64,000 nt of DNA from Ophiosphaerella korrae (Eukaryota; Ascomycota; Dothideomycetes; Pleosporales; Phaeosphaeriaceae). The position numbers and the translations under genes are program-made. Numbering within the stretch: the stretch's first letter is position 1; every line of letters begins with the position of its first letter. The stretch spans positions 1-64,000 of the forward strand of contig JALNQF010000155.1 in NCBI GenBank assembly GCA_028456385.1, given 5' to 3'. Under the pieces are notes generated by a model. The model was not told where the DNA came from. It saw only the letters and a program-made list of their open reading frames with translations, and did not search any database. Shown here piece by piece: positions 45,982 through 57,722 of this stretch.

Positions 45982-47536
45982 ATGGAGGAAATCATATCAC
46001 CGCCTTCCGGCTTCTCATCTCGGATGCCATTCATTGTTTCGTCCAGTGTTGATGGAATTGATCAAGCCACCCGAAAGCTGATCAGAAGCCATGTCATGCG
46101 TGGGAAAAAGCAGAAGAAGACTAAAGGAAGAGCAACGGCAGGCCCGAAGTCCACCAATCCGGCCCAAAACAGTCTGGTCAAGTTACAAGATGTCATTAAC
46201 ATGTACATGGCAATACAGCCTGGCCGTGTTGGTATCCACATGTACTTTGTGGATTTCCCTAGGGAAATAGAGCCTTCGATGTTGATGAAGATGGCGCAAG
46301 GTTGGTAACTTCTCAGCCTCATCTGGCTGTTGTTGGTGTGAGTTATTGACTCGCCTCAAGTCTCCACGGTTGCGATACGAATAATATTCCCTCTTCTTAT
46401 GGGGATTGGATACCACCCAGATGGTAAGGGCTGGCTATATCCAGTGGGACATGACGTGGTGGCTCTTCACATGAACGCCTTCGCAATACAAAGCTTTATT
46501 GATAGAGTCTTAAACTGTCAGCCTGCACACCAGGTAAACCCTGTTGCCATGCTGCATTATCAGAAGGGTCTCATGCTTTTGCGACAGAGACTTGATGGAA
46601 ACGATGATCAAGCAAAAATCTCAGACGATACTATCAGCGCTATCTTGAAATTGGCTAGTGCTGCACAGTTCGAGGGCGACGCTGATATCTCAAGACAGCA
46701 TATTCAAGGTCTTCAGAAGATGATAGCATTACGAGGGGGTTTAAGTGCATTCGCAGGCAACCCAAAACTTTTGGTGGAGATATGGAGGTACCCACGCACA
46801 TCTTAGCCAATCAGTCATTATGTACTGATATAAGCATTTTAGATGTGACTTGGGCATTGCATTACTCGCTGACTCAGACCCCATATTCTACCGCTACTTG
46901 GCTGAGCCAGTGCCTGATTACCCTGATCAGATCCTTTCAAGCTTTGGGCCGAGGATACGTTGCTTGGAGGATTCTTCGTTTGTACAAGACTTGGATGCAG
47001 ACTTGGCTGAGGCTTGGCGGGTCACACGGAAGTTTTGTCTGCTGGCCAATCTTGGGACACAGACCCAGACGTTGATCCATCCAACAACGATATACGGAGC
47101 CATGACAGCTTTGATGTACCGCCTTCTCCGTATGTCGTTTGATGCGGGTTCACTGGATGAGACTATACGACTCGGCCTGTTAACTTTCACTTACCATATA
47201 TTCTTGCAGTGGAAAGATATATGTCTTCCCCGCCATGCATTTTATGACCGCTATCGAGATTATCTTGTATATCAACAGCTTGATGTTAAGATCCCCTCGC
47301 AGGTATTGCTTTGGCTCTTGATGATGGGGGCGGTTTCTATTTTCCACGCCTCAGAAGAGACATGGCTGAGTCATTACTTACAGAGACAAATCGCGCTCTG
47401 TGAGGTGAAGAGTTGGAATGATTTGGAGGAACAGCTCAAGACGTGCATGTGGATCTCACTTTTGGATGAAAAACGCGGGAAAGACACGTATGATTGGCTT
47501 CATACAGTCTCTAGCTCGCAATCGCTACAACAGTGA
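45982..47536 (+). CDS. fungal transcription-factor-domain protein (Fungal_trans_2/DUF3468), no zinc cluster
   Basis: A 479-aa protein. Exons are 45982-46300, 46361-46787 and 46843-47536, with introns of 60 and 55 bp. The second splice restores LVEIWRCDLGIALLADSDPI, the usual 'R-x-DL-x-x-A' core of the Fungal_trans_2 regulatory domain. Other parts: FIDRVLN, an ILKLASAAQFEGDADISRQH helix pair, LQKMIALRGG (typical of the family) and a C-terminal WKDICLPRHAF region. The N-terminus has a basic KKQKKTKGRATAGPKS stretch but no Cys6 cluster, so DNA binding is not obvious. It may act as a co-regulator. Exon 1's donor (GTTGGT) is weak. It is tail-to-tail with the Zn2Cys6 gene, 68 bases apart. Confidence 0.75.
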
Positions 47537-47604
47537 TTGAACTATTGGTGTCTATAATTTTTTCATTTAACCTTCTTATAGATCTAAATATTCACGATGG
47601 GTAG

Positions 47605-49589
47605 TTAGACTAAGTAGGCGAGGCAGATGTCGAGAGCGAGACTGTTCACATCACGCAGGTCCTGGAGGACGCGGAGTAGAGTGTGGTAGGCAGCGTTGCC
47701 GTCTTGCGTGCGCACCTGCTGAGCCTGAAGGAATGAAACAGCTGTAGCCAATGGATTAGGGAGGAATGGGTGGGCCTTGAAGCAGCTCAGCAAAGGCAAG
47801 GCGTGAACAAGGCTAGCCATGTCGGCGGTGGCCCTCGAGGCCTTTTGCTCGTAGCCTGGACCCATGGTGTGATAAGGTGAGACCTGTGCGATGGAGCCAA
47901 GACAGACGATCGCGCTATGGGCCAGCATGTGCGTGAAGAAGAGCATAGGATCGCGCTCTGTCCCTTCACCCTCGTCTAGCTCCCCCACCTCACCCCCGCT
48001 TTTACCTAGCAGTCGGATGCGCCGGCCTACAGCACTATCTAGCGCCTCGTGCCGCCCCCAGAAGGCGCTGCTGCCCGAGCCGATGGCATCGCTCATGCCC
48101 CTGTCTCTATCCCTGCCTGCCGCCCGCCGGTGGGCCATACAGCGATTATGTAGCGTTGCCAGCACTGCGCACTCAGCAAAAGGCGAAAGCGGCTCGGCCG
48201 TGGCTATCGCATCCGCTAATGAAGTTGTCCGCACCATCTTACCGTTCTGAAAGTGTGCCTCAGGTGCAGGGAGGCGTGTTCCTACCATGTCCTCATACAA
48301 CGTCAGCGGCCACTCGTTACGCCAGCACAGGAAGCAGTCGAGGTTGTATGCGACCCAAAACGTCCGCCTCCTTTCTTCTATCTCCACAAAACTGGTAAAA
48401 ATCTTACCGATCTCGCCTTCGTCCATGTTATGCAGTCGCGCCATCTGGACGAGCCGAAATGCCCGCCCCGCGGTTAGCATCGCTTGCTCTTCACTCGTCC
48501 GCAAACATTCGTAGTGCGCCATCAGGAGCCATGCTTGGATGTACTCAATTTGTGCTGCTTGCCTTGACTCCTCTAGCAGACGGTAGGTCTCTGCGTAGAG
48601 CACACCCACAAGGCTTCGATAGGGAGCTGACATTGCCGCCGCCAGCGTCCGCATCGCTGACCTTAGACACGCTCGGGCTGGTGATGGATTATTTTCGCTC
48701 GCCCAAGCAAAATATCGCCGTTGATGCACCATTGGGCAGATTATATGCGCTCTATCGAAGTATACGTCGTCCCTATAAGCTTTTGATTAGCCTTCTTTCT
48801 GGTACTTTCAGGACGAACAATGGCAATCGAAACGGGATCTGATGTAGAACAAAGTGGCTCACGCACAAATCGGCCAACATCAAATGTGAAATTTCAACAT
48901 CCGCCGCCAACATGGGATTAATATTCCCAAGCCCCAAGTGTTCATCTAAGCTCATATTGAAAGACATGCTCGGCGATGTTAGCCCGCAGTCAATCCCAAA
49001 TCTTTCTGTTGGAATAACTACAGCCCCAGGATCTGCGATTTTCGCTGTTGTTGTCCACGGGACGCAACTATTGGAGATGATTTGAATGTCGTTCTGGGAG
49101 TTCTGTTCCAATCCAGCCATCAATGGCTCAGGTATGGCAACTGCCTGCACGGCGTCCTCGGTTCCAGGCGGCGATTCAACAACTGGCTCTATTTCACTAC
49201 CAGACTGCTTGCCTAGTTCCCACTCAAGCATAGCTAGTGAGAATCGTTTCGTCAACCACTATATTACGCACCATAAAGACAAACACAATGGATTTAGGGT
49301 TGGGAATCTGGACATTATCTTCACTAACCGAAGCTCTCGGCAATCGTGTTGGAGGTGCATATGGAAGGAGAAAATATGGAATACTGGGCTCACCTATTCG
49401 TGACCTCATCATATCAAGTTGGCCTTTTTTCGGGCCTCTTTGTGGTCTTTTAGACACAATGATACATTGTTGCACTCCGTTCTCCGTACAAGAACCGCAT
49501 TTTGGGCGTATACGATCACAACGTGCCTTCCGTCGACGGCATTCCTCACATGCAAATCCATGTTGTTGTCGTAGCCCATTCCCCTGCAT
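47605..49589 (-). CDS. Zn2Cys6 transcription factor with Fungal_trans domain
   Basis: A 576-aa regulator. Exons are 49589-49394, 49233-48867 and 48772-47605, with introns of 160 and 94 bp. The N-terminal cluster reads CEECRRRKARCDRIRPKCGSC and then ENGVQQC, giving six Cys of the GAL4 type, with a basic KRPQRGPKKGQ linker. The spliced junctions restore SRIAMLEWELGKQ (dimerisation helix) and MLADLDDVYFDRAHIICPMV, which runs into HQRRYFAWASEN, the start of the PF04082 middle homology region. Hallmarks of that region include EERRRTFWVAYNLDCFLCWR. It is a good candidate pathway-specific activator because it lies between the two PKS genes. The 160-bp intron is long for this window. Confidence 0.9.
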
Positions 49590-51614
49590 TTTTTATGTCT
49601 TTATAAAATCTGTGTCGCGCTCTTGGTAATCTTTAGCCTGGAACGAGGAGATGAGCACTTGTCATCTACCCCCACCATGAGTTTGATGGATAAGAAGTCT
49701 GTAATGATATATTTCTAAGCCTAGCCATTGTTAGTCATGGTCATCATTCTTAGACCGGTTATACAGCCCCCACTACTTCGTGCCGTTACTCTATTTGCCT
49801 TACCCCGATTCGAAAGAATAAGATGGCTTGCATACCCACCTGTTCCCTCTCCGTCTGATAACAGGCACTTTCTCCACACCTGATAACGCCTTACGGAGAT
49901 TATGTGAGAAGTTAATTCGTTTTACAAAGCCTAACGCCAGCCCTCAAATAGCCACATCCGTAGGTAGTTGCGAGTCTGGTTAGTTGCGGACCTGGCTCTG
50001 TGCTCTTCATTACTCACACTGTTCTCCACGTTACTCATAATTTCCTCCATTTTAGATCGTTATGGAAAAGCACGCGTGAGCCTCATCGCTGCTAGCCAAT
50101 CAATGGAAACCTGAGTACAAAATCCAGGCCTCGGAGGTGAGATCCTGAAGGATCTTGAACCCTCTTAGCATTGAAAACGGGCTATAAGCATACTTAAGCG
50201 TGGCGTAGATGCACACGCTAACATGGAACATAAGGATTGACGTGTTGGATTTTAGCGGATGTGATTTTCGCTTCGGCTAAATAGCGCTCGCATTCACTCA
50301 TCCATCACAAATACACAGCTACATGGATAATCGCCTACAAATGCCGAAGTTCTAATAATATGAAGTAAGAGTAACACCGTATTGAAGATTCATAAAATTT
50401 AATCTCTAACTGCGAAAGCCGAACGTGATTTCTCCAAAATAAATTTGATGAAAGTTCTCATGATTGACTAAAATACATCATTCCTTCAAATCGCTGCATT
50501 AAAGGGTCAAATTTCAGATAGGGGTCGTTACCAAATCTGAGTAGATAGCAAATCGCCCTGCGATACCAGGATATTGAACTGCACCATTACCGCCAGGAGT
50601 TACACAATCAATTTATCGCACGAGGGAGCAGGCTACGCGTCGATCCAGCGAATGCTCCATCTTCGATTAGTCTAATCTCAGACATTATGTACGTAAGCTG
50701 ATGCCAATATTACTGTCGCAATGCCCGGGCCGCGACCTGAAAGTTTATCAGGTCAGGCACACTCTGCTGCGCACATATCCTGAGATTCTCTTGCAGAACT
50801 ATGTGCTTATCTATTACTGAGTGCCCGCGATTGCACCTTTAATATTTTAAAGCATGAAGGAAGTGTGAAAACAAGGGTCGGCTCGGTTAGGCGGCCGCCG
50901 TTTGAGCAAAAACGGCAGACCAGAGACCTGGCATGAAGGATTTCAAGTAAACTATATCTATTCGGTTAGCAAAGCGACGACTGAATCTTACCCAACACGT
51001 GGTAGGCCTGACAGCTGTGTGCCCCGTCATGGAACACGCGTGCGTCGTGAGTACCAACACTCTAGGGTCCATTTCGGTTGCACAAATAATGTTTCGCTTA
51101 TAAGAGAATGAGCCGGATAATTCAAGCGGGTAAATATGTATTATCTCCGAACCTCAAAAGTGGGTAGAAGGACCTTGGGTACCAGCTAAACCTTGAAGTT
51201 TTGAGAACCAATTGGAATGCGCATCGTTTTACGAGCAGCAATCACCCCGCTTTTCAGATGCTGTCTGGGTGGGATGCACGGGGACCCACGTGAGATATGC
51301 AATCAGCTTGCGTCACACCAGACGTTCAGGGTACGTGGTTGCAGTGCACGCCAATAGGCACGGAATTGAAATTCGCTTTTGCGCTTGCTTTTGAGGGTCG
51401 GCCTGACAATTCCACCGCCTCCCCTGTATGATCAAAGCGCGACCGGAATCGTCCTCCGACAAGATTCCGCTCTGGATTCCGCGCCATATAACGCGAATTG
51501 ATCCCAGGTACTCAACTACTCTACTACTACTAAAATTTAAAATAACATAGCCAAACAGTGTGTTACGAGATAGCTGGAGGGTTATATGCAAGCCGCCAAG
51601 GGATATTGACAACG
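49590..51614. promoter_or_regulatory. 2-kb intergenic region upstream of regulator and MFS genes
   Basis: A divergent promoter space between the Zn2Cys6 gene and the exporter. I find no gene; short open frames at 50887-51111 have no recognisable features. ATTCCG half-sites cluster at its right end (51444-51481). Confidence 0.5.
51444..51481. promoter_or_regulatory. ATTCCG/CGGAAT motif cluster upstream of the MFS gene
   Basis: CGGAATC at 51444-51450 faces GATTCCG at 51463-51469 (7-base inverted arms, 12-base spacer), and a second GATTCCG follows at 51475-51481. The half-site is the same as in the 45785 palindrome. It is 134 bases from the exporter start codon. Confidence 0.4.
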
Positions 51615-53703
51615 ATGAGCACAACTCAAACCCCGAGCGAAAAGACGCCCGAGAATTCGAAACCTGGAACATTAAATGAGCAAAGTTATGATAAGGAAAG
51701 GAGCAATAGGGACCAAAGCGAAATCGAAAACAACAAGGAGCAGCGCGATCAAGGCGAAACTGGGGAAGAATCACCAGCATACGAGCGCCAATATGTTACT
51801 GGTATTGCCCGGTGGCTGATTCTGGGTCCTGTGACCCTCACCTATTTCACGTTCTTTCTCGATCTAGCTGTTCTCTCTACAGCCACTCCCGCTATTACCT
51901 CTGATTTCAATTCATTAATCGATATTGGCTGGTACGTTCAAGAACTAGTCTTCGTTGACACATCTCTTTCACTCATGCCTCGCTGATATTGGTTTTGCAT
52001 CAGGTATGGAGGTGCGTATCAACTTGGCAGTGCTGCTTTCCAGCCCATGGCCGGCAAATTATTTCGTTACTTTTCGATCAAGGTAGGTTTCCTAAGTATC
52101 CTGTGACTACGTTTTAGTTGATCAATGCCTAACTCGGCAATGCCGCTTAGTGGACCTTTTTATCCTTCTTCTTCGTTTTCGTAGTCGGCTCTGCATTATG
52201 TGGAGCCGCTCAGTCTTCGACAATGTTCATCGTTGGCAGAGCTATAGCAGGTGTGGGATCCTCGGGAATAGGAAACGGCGCTTTGACAATCATCTCTGCC
52301 ATCTTGCCTCCCCGCGCTCAGGCACAGGCTATGGGCGTTAACATGGGCCTTGGTCAACTGGGGCTTGCCCTGGGCCCCATTATTGGTGGATTGTTCACGG
52401 AATATGTTTCGTGGCGGTGGTGTATGTTACTACCCTTTTCTTTTACAATCATTCGAGTGTGACACAATGCTGACCAGAGGTAATTCATTAGGCTTCTATA
52501 TCAACTTGCCCATAGGTGCTGTAGTTGGAGGGTTACTTTTCATGTTCACGATCCCTGAGCCAGCACCTAAACCTCCTCCTAGACAAGTAATAAAAACGGC
52601 GATCAAATCTCTGGACCTTCCCGGGTTTATGCTCGTGGCACCGGCGGCGGTGATGTTTCTCTTGGGTTTACAATATGGCGGAAACCAGTATGAGTGGAGC
52701 AGCTCGGTGGTTATTGGTCTCATTGTCGGTGGGGTGGTGACATTCTTACTATTTCTAGCATGGGAGCGCCGTGCGGGAGATGAGGCCATGGTACCATTCG
52801 CTATGCTAAAACATCGCATCATCTGGTCTGCGGCAGGCAACATGTTTTTCCTCCTCGCTACCGTCCTTGTTGCCGACTTTTATTTGGCGATCTACTTCCA
52901 GGCCATTCTTGACGATTCGCCACTTATGAGTGGTGTGCACATGCTACCGACAACTATCGGCATAGTCTTATTTACCATGATCTCAGGCCTAGCGAGTAAG
53001 TCCTCGAAGCTCACTGTTTCTTATCCAATATATTTGAAGAATATTCTTGCTGACTACATTTCAACCATACAGTTGAAGCCTTTGGATATTATCTGCCTTG
53101 GGTTGTCTCAGGGGCTGCTATATCAGCCATCGGTTACGGTCTTTTCTCTATGCTGAGTCCTACAACTACAACGGCACAATGGATCGGATTTCAGGTATTC
53201 TATGGTGTTGGAGGTGGTTCAATGGCTGCAGGTGTACGATTCTCTATCTGAGCTGTTACACGCCATATTGGTATCAAATCCGCTAACATCAAGTAAAGGC
53301 TTTCATCGCAGTGCAAAACATCGTGCCCGCGCCTCAGATTCCAACAGCAATGTCCATCGTTCTATTTTGCCAGAATATTGGTGCCGCTGTGGCGCTTCCC
53401 GCCGCAAACGCCATCTTCAGCAACACTCTTCGCAGAGAGCTCCGAAAGCGCATTGACGTGATTCGCGTTCAGCCTAACACTATCGTTGATGCTGGTGTTC
53501 GCTCAATTCGTGGACTTGTCTCAGGGGATGCACTCGCTGCTACGCTACAAGCCTACAGTAACAGTATCGACGTTGTCATGTACCTTGGAATTGGAGTCGC
53601 AATTGCCGCCTTTGCATTTGCATGGGGCCTGGGCTTCAAAGATATCCGCAAGGAAAAAGAATTGAAAGCACTTAGGGAATCAGCAGTTGCTGATGACTGG
53701 TGA
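51615..53703 (+). CDS. MFS drug/metabolite exporter (DHA, 14-TM type)
   Basis: A 578-aa multidrug-type major facilitator. Exons are 51615-51931, 52004-52082, 52151-52421, 52492-52995, 53073-53233 and 53299-53703, with five introns of 65-77 bp. The N-terminal 70 residues are polar and charged. The membrane part shows [60 protein letters not shown], then [12 protein letters not shown], and [20 protein letters not shown]. This is the DHA2-like family that includes toxin/metabolite exporters of PKS clusters (Sor4/AflT relatives). The likely job is export of the cluster product across the plasma membrane. Splice joins were chosen to restore WRWCFYINLP and [20 protein letters not shown]. Confidence 0.9.
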
Positions 53704-53944
53704 TTCTACTAGCGAGCTGAATGCTTAAATAGTTAGGATGGTAGGTAGATATTATGTGTAAAGTGGTAAGTGTTGGAACACGTTATGGCTGGAAAGGAGA
53801 ATAGCTGTGGAGGGTAATCAAGAATCATAAACAAAAGCCTTAGAAAGAGCCCATAGATGATTGCTGAGGCGGACTGATGGCAAGTTGGAAATTCTTTATG
53901 TATTAATACACGTTCGCTAGAACATACTTTTGTACAAAACTTTA

Positions 53945-54050
53945 ACGTGGTTTACAAGCGAGTGGCGAAAACAAGTGAGTGAAGAATACAACCAAGTGTC
54001 GAATACAATCAATTGACGATAACAACTCTGTTGAATAATATAGATTCTTG
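53945..54050 (+). mobile_element. pogo/Fot-type terminal sequence, second copy
   Basis: It starts ACGTGGTTTACAAGCGAGTG, identical over 20 bases to 10697-10716. Decaying subterminal repeats follow (CAAGTGAGTGAAG, CAAGTGTCG, CAATTGACG). No transposase was found; the sequence soon becomes AT-rich and is followed by the fold-back element. Confidence 0.65.
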
Positions 54051-54171
54051 GATATAACTTTGTATATTTGTTCTAAATAGTATAATAGGTATTTTAAAAA
54101 ATATTTAAAAATATAGCGCAAGTTACTATAAATTAGGGGCTAAAATAGTGCTGAAAAAGAATAAAATAGTA

Positions 54172-54589
54172 TTAACGTATTCTATCAGCGAAGCGGCCAT
54201 TTCACCGAAACGGCCACTCTAAAACATACCAAAAAATACAAAACTCAACACCTATTATCTCTACAACTACAACATATTAAGTTCTAAAATTTTAATAGAT
54301 TACTACTATATATATAATCTTTTATCGATTAAATTTTAAAATCGGGAAGTTTAGTTGTTCTAAAGTTAATAAGAAATAAGTATTTTTAACGCTAAAAATT
54401 CTACTATCTTAAGAACTACTTCGCTACACGTTTTAAAAATTTAATAGATTAAAGGCAATATATATAGTAGTAATCTATTAAATTTTTAGAATTTATTATC
54501 TAGTAGTTGTAGAGATAATAGGTATTAGGTTTTGGATTTTTTGGTGGCCGTTTCGGTGATATGGCCGCTTCGCTGATAGAATACGTTAA
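54172..54589. mobile_element. fold-back MITE-like element (418 bp)
   Basis: The left end TTAACGTATTCTATCAGCGA and the right end TCGCTGATAGAATACGTTAA are exact inverted copies. Good complementarity continues through GAAGCGGCCATxTCACCGAAACGGCCAC and CACCTATTATCTCTACAACTAC, giving arms of well over 100 bases, so the element is nearly all inverted repeat. It has no coding capacity. TTAA at both extremes could be the target duplication or part of the terminus. It is non-autonomous, and its interior is AT-rich. Confidence 0.85.
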
Positions 54590-54614
54590 GTTTAAAATAT
54601 TGTATTAGTTTAGT

Positions 54615-55001
54615 TGTTAAGGGGTGGCTGGAAGACAATAGTACTTGCCGTAGGACACAGGAGATAGTGAAGGGATAACAAGTAGTGTTTCAATCGTAGT
54701 TCTAGTAATGTGAATAATACTTGCTTTGCTCTGTTCGCAAGTGTAGAGCCTTTTATGCGCTGGTGAAGCGCATCGGCCCCGTTCTAGACTAATACTAGAG
54801 CAACGTAAGGATTACCAACGTATCGGCTCCACTCTAGACTAGTACCAGAGTTCCCAAGGATCTCGAGGATTCCGAGGACCTTCGTCACATTAGTAGAGTA
54901 AAAGCCAATCTACTAATAGCGGTCCAACTAATAAGGAGGTTTAGGGTATACCTAGCGGCTCCTAATTAGCTACCTCTACTACTTTGCCTTATATCTAACA
55001 A
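54615..55001. repeat. possible solo LTR
   Basis: A 387-bp segment starts TGTTAAGGGG and ends ATCTAACA (TGTTA...TAACA). It contains two related blocks around CGTTCTAGACTAATACTAGA and CACTCTAGACTAGTACCAGA. No target-site duplication is visible, so this is tentative. Confidence 0.3.
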
Positions 55002-55315
55002 GTGGACTATCTTTTAAATATATAGGATCTGTATCCTATAAATAAAATAAAGGCTTCTATAGAAGTACCAAGGAGTAAAACTTTAGTTTTAGAATCTATT
55101 ATACAGCTGTGATAGAGATAAGTCCGTAATAACTGAACAGTGGTTTGAGTGTCAAGTACGGGAATCATGGTTGTGAAACGATTTGAGACAGTTTTAGAGA
55201 AGAGGTATAAATTTTCCCTTATACAAATTCATCGAAGCGCACAACCATGTAGTTTCTCATATGATTCCATATATATATGGTTCATGGTATGAATTCTATT
55301 AAATTAAAAATAGTT

Positions 55316-56443
55316 TCACAACAAGACCACGATCTTCTGAGCTGAAACACCTTTCATCTGAATATCCATAGCGCTTTGGATCTTATCTAGCCCGGTACCC
55401 ACAACCACCGGATCAGGCGCTGGCGCAAAATGGCCCGTTGCAAGCGCTTCGGGTAAGAACTCTTTGTAAACACGAGCGACATGGCCATTAGGCTCGCATG
55501 CGTCCTTGAGATCAATAAATCTGACTTTCACTCCTGTGAAGCGCGACACAATGGCTTGTTTCAACATTTTCCACAGCAGGGTGATGATGAGGATAGTCTT
55601 ACCGATAGCAGTCTGCAGCTGGTCCCCGAGTGGTGAGCCGCCCGCCATGGCGATGAACTTGTGCGTTGTGTTTGGGTGGCGTGACAATACGGTCGTGCAC
55701 ACCTCGACAGCGCCATCACCGATGGCATAAGCACCTGAGAGTGGACGGCCTTTGACTACAGCTAGTAGGTCATCGGCCAGCGTCTTGCTCGAATAATCAA
55801 ACACGTATTGCGCACCAAGTCTCTTCACGAAATCGAAATTTTTCGGTGAACTTGTTGATACAACGTCGTAGCCGGCCGCAACAGCCAACTGAATAGCGTT
55901 GGCGCCTACGCTGGATGAGCCACCCGTGATTATGACGATGCGATTTTTCTCGTTCTTGCGTGGAGGTATAGTGGGCATATCAAGACCCAAAAATTCATCA
56001 TGGAAAAGGCCATAAGCGGCTGTTGAAAGGGTCAACGGCATAACGCAGGCTTGTTCAAAGCTTATTTCGTCCGGCAGGGGTGCGGCCATGTGTTCGCGCA
56101 CAAGAGTATATCTCTGGAATGCACCTTCGGCAGCATCTCCCGACGCGGGCGCAATGGCAAGGGCAGCAGCCACAACTCGATCGTTGACCTTGAAGCGTTC
56201 CACGCCGGAACCAATCTCGACGACAGTCCCAGCAACATCGCCTCCCAGAATGAAGGGATATTTGATATATCCCAACAATATGTCACCCAAAATCTGTTTC
56301 TGCCAATCGATTGGATTGATTGCGACGGCACCATTTTGGACCACTATTTGGCCGGGTCCAGGAGATGTGTAAGGGGCAGCAGCCACCTGGAGTGGTCTGA
56401 CCTGCTTCGCAGAAAGCCAGGCTGCTTCATTTTTGTAGCTCAT
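55316..56443 (-). CDS. zinc-binding dehydrogenase, CipB/ToxD-like MDR (possible trans-enoyl reductase)
   Basis: A 375-aa intronless medium-chain reductase. The GroES-like half begins MSYKNEAAWLSAKQVRPLQV, with INPIDWQKQ, YPFILGGDVAGTVVEIGSGV and FKVNDRVVA. The Rossmann half has IVIITGGSSSVGANAIQLA and VFDYSS. It lacks the Cys-rich structural zinc knot, as is usual for the quinone/enoyl reductase subgroup despite the name. Relatives include CipB-like proteins and trans-acting enoyl reductases of PKS clusters (LovC, ToxD). It is divergent from the HR-PKS, but that PKS has its own ER domain with an intact nucleotide loop, so this enzyme may act on a later intermediate. Confidence 0.85.
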   Translation of the reverse strand: MSYKNEAAWLSAKQVRPLQVAAAPYTSPGPGQIVVQNGAVAINPIDWQKQILGDILLGYIKYPFILGGDVAGTVVEIGSGVERFKVNDRVVAAALAIAPASGDAAEGAFQRYTLVREHMAAPLPDEISFEQACVMPLTLSTAAYGLFHDEFLGLDMPTIPPRKNEKNRIVIITGGSSSVGANAIQLAVAAGYDVVSTSSPKNFDFVKRLGAQYVFDYSSKTLADDLLAVVKGRPLSGAYAIGDGAVEVCTTVLSRHPNTTHKFIAMAGGSPLGDQLQTAIGKTILIITLLWKMLKQAIVSRFTGVKVRFIDLKDACEPNGHVARVYKEFLPEALATGHFAPAPDPVVVGTGLDKIQSAMDIQMKGVSAQKIVVLL

Positions 56444-57722
56444 TTCTTTAGACTAGAGACTGGAGTCTGTTGTGAGGGTTGTAGAAAAATTATCGATAGA
56501 GGAGTATGCGAGACCTGGGCATGAAGCTGTTGGATTATGGAGTAGCTGAACGTAGGCTTCGCTGAAAGGATTTTCGAAAGATACCCAAAAAAAAAAAAAA
56601 AAAAAGTACGGGTCTCGCTAGATACCTCTCAATTTGTTCCAAGCACGATAAAATATTTCGCTAAACAACTTTTGTTCGTTGGCATGGTAGATAATCAGCC
56701 CGACCGAACGGAATGTGAGTCTGAACTCCGCCTTGGCATGCATCCTGCCTGTGCCCTAGTCCCAACATATGCAGACCATGATAGACCTACAATAATTAGT
56801 CAATATTTCCGTAACTCAGTCTTCATCCTAGCAAATGGTTCTATGCCCAAGTGTTCAAAGATTGTCCGTCCGCATCAATTATATAACTGACTCCGGTATT
56901 GGCGTGATTTGGTGCGTCACACCGAGGTAGAACTGGAACAGTAGGTCACAAGAAGGCATATGTGCGCTATACTCATTTCGTGAAGCTTATTTCAGAGCAC
57001 TAACAGGCCCGGACATTATTTCTCCGCTCATTTTCGACCCAAAGGGACGCGGAAGGAAATAATATACAAAGCAGCGCATTGAGTCGGACCAGTAGTGAAG
57101 GCTACTACCCCAATCGCTGGGCGATTCTGCAAGTTATCACTTTTGATGGGAACCATGATTCTCCAAGATACTTACTAGAAATCCTAACAAGTTCGGTTAA
57201 ACCTATATTTTATCGTTGGCAGGCTTACTGCCTAGCATTTGAGGCGGAATAGCCCGAAATTTGCTTAGCTCGATCTTCCGCCGCGCACAATTGATGATCC
57301 GATCTATTACGTTTTTAGTGGCCTGCGGAGTTACTCTTCCTTCGGGCCCATTGCCACAGTGAGAAGTCGGGCTTACTTACCGTAGTAATCTTAGGGAATG
57401 GTTGGTTAGGTTTCTAAGGTGATTTAGGGCTGAACAATTACATCTGAGCCTTCAAGTTGCCCAAGTAAAACCATTTCCATTGGAATCTTCAGTTGTGCTT
57501 ATTTTAGCGAAGATTGTCTAACTTGGATAAAGACCTTTCGTTGAGTGTATGCGTAGCCATACCTGTGAAATAGTCGATGGTATTTGCACACAATTTAACC
57601 GCGAGTCCCCTTATTTAGTCAGCAATCTTCAATCTACCACCTATTCTGTACCGGTATCCTGGGCTTTCCTGTGACGCCATATAGATTATTATAAATCCCA
57701 AACTCGCATTTGACAGAGCGCA
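56444..57722. promoter_or_regulatory. divergent promoter, dehydrogenase / HR-PKS
   Basis: A 1.3 kb gene-free interval. It contains CGGAAT at 56709-56714 and 57245-57250 and a 20-base A tract at 56587-56606. Confidence 0.5.
56587..56606. repeat. 20-base poly(A) tract
   Basis: An uninterrupted run of 20 A on the plus strand (T on the dehydrogenase coding strand), 144 bases upstream of that gene's start codon. Poly(dA:dT) tracts exclude nucleosomes and are common in fungal promoters. Confidence 0.7.

Noticed and set aside
50887..51111. Short overlapping open frames on both strands
   Set aside because: No domain, no splice-supported extension; treated as intergenic.
54615..55001. Confident LTR retrotransposon call
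   Set aside because: TGTTA...TAACA ends are present but no target duplication or internal retroelement sequence; kept only as a low-confidence repeat.
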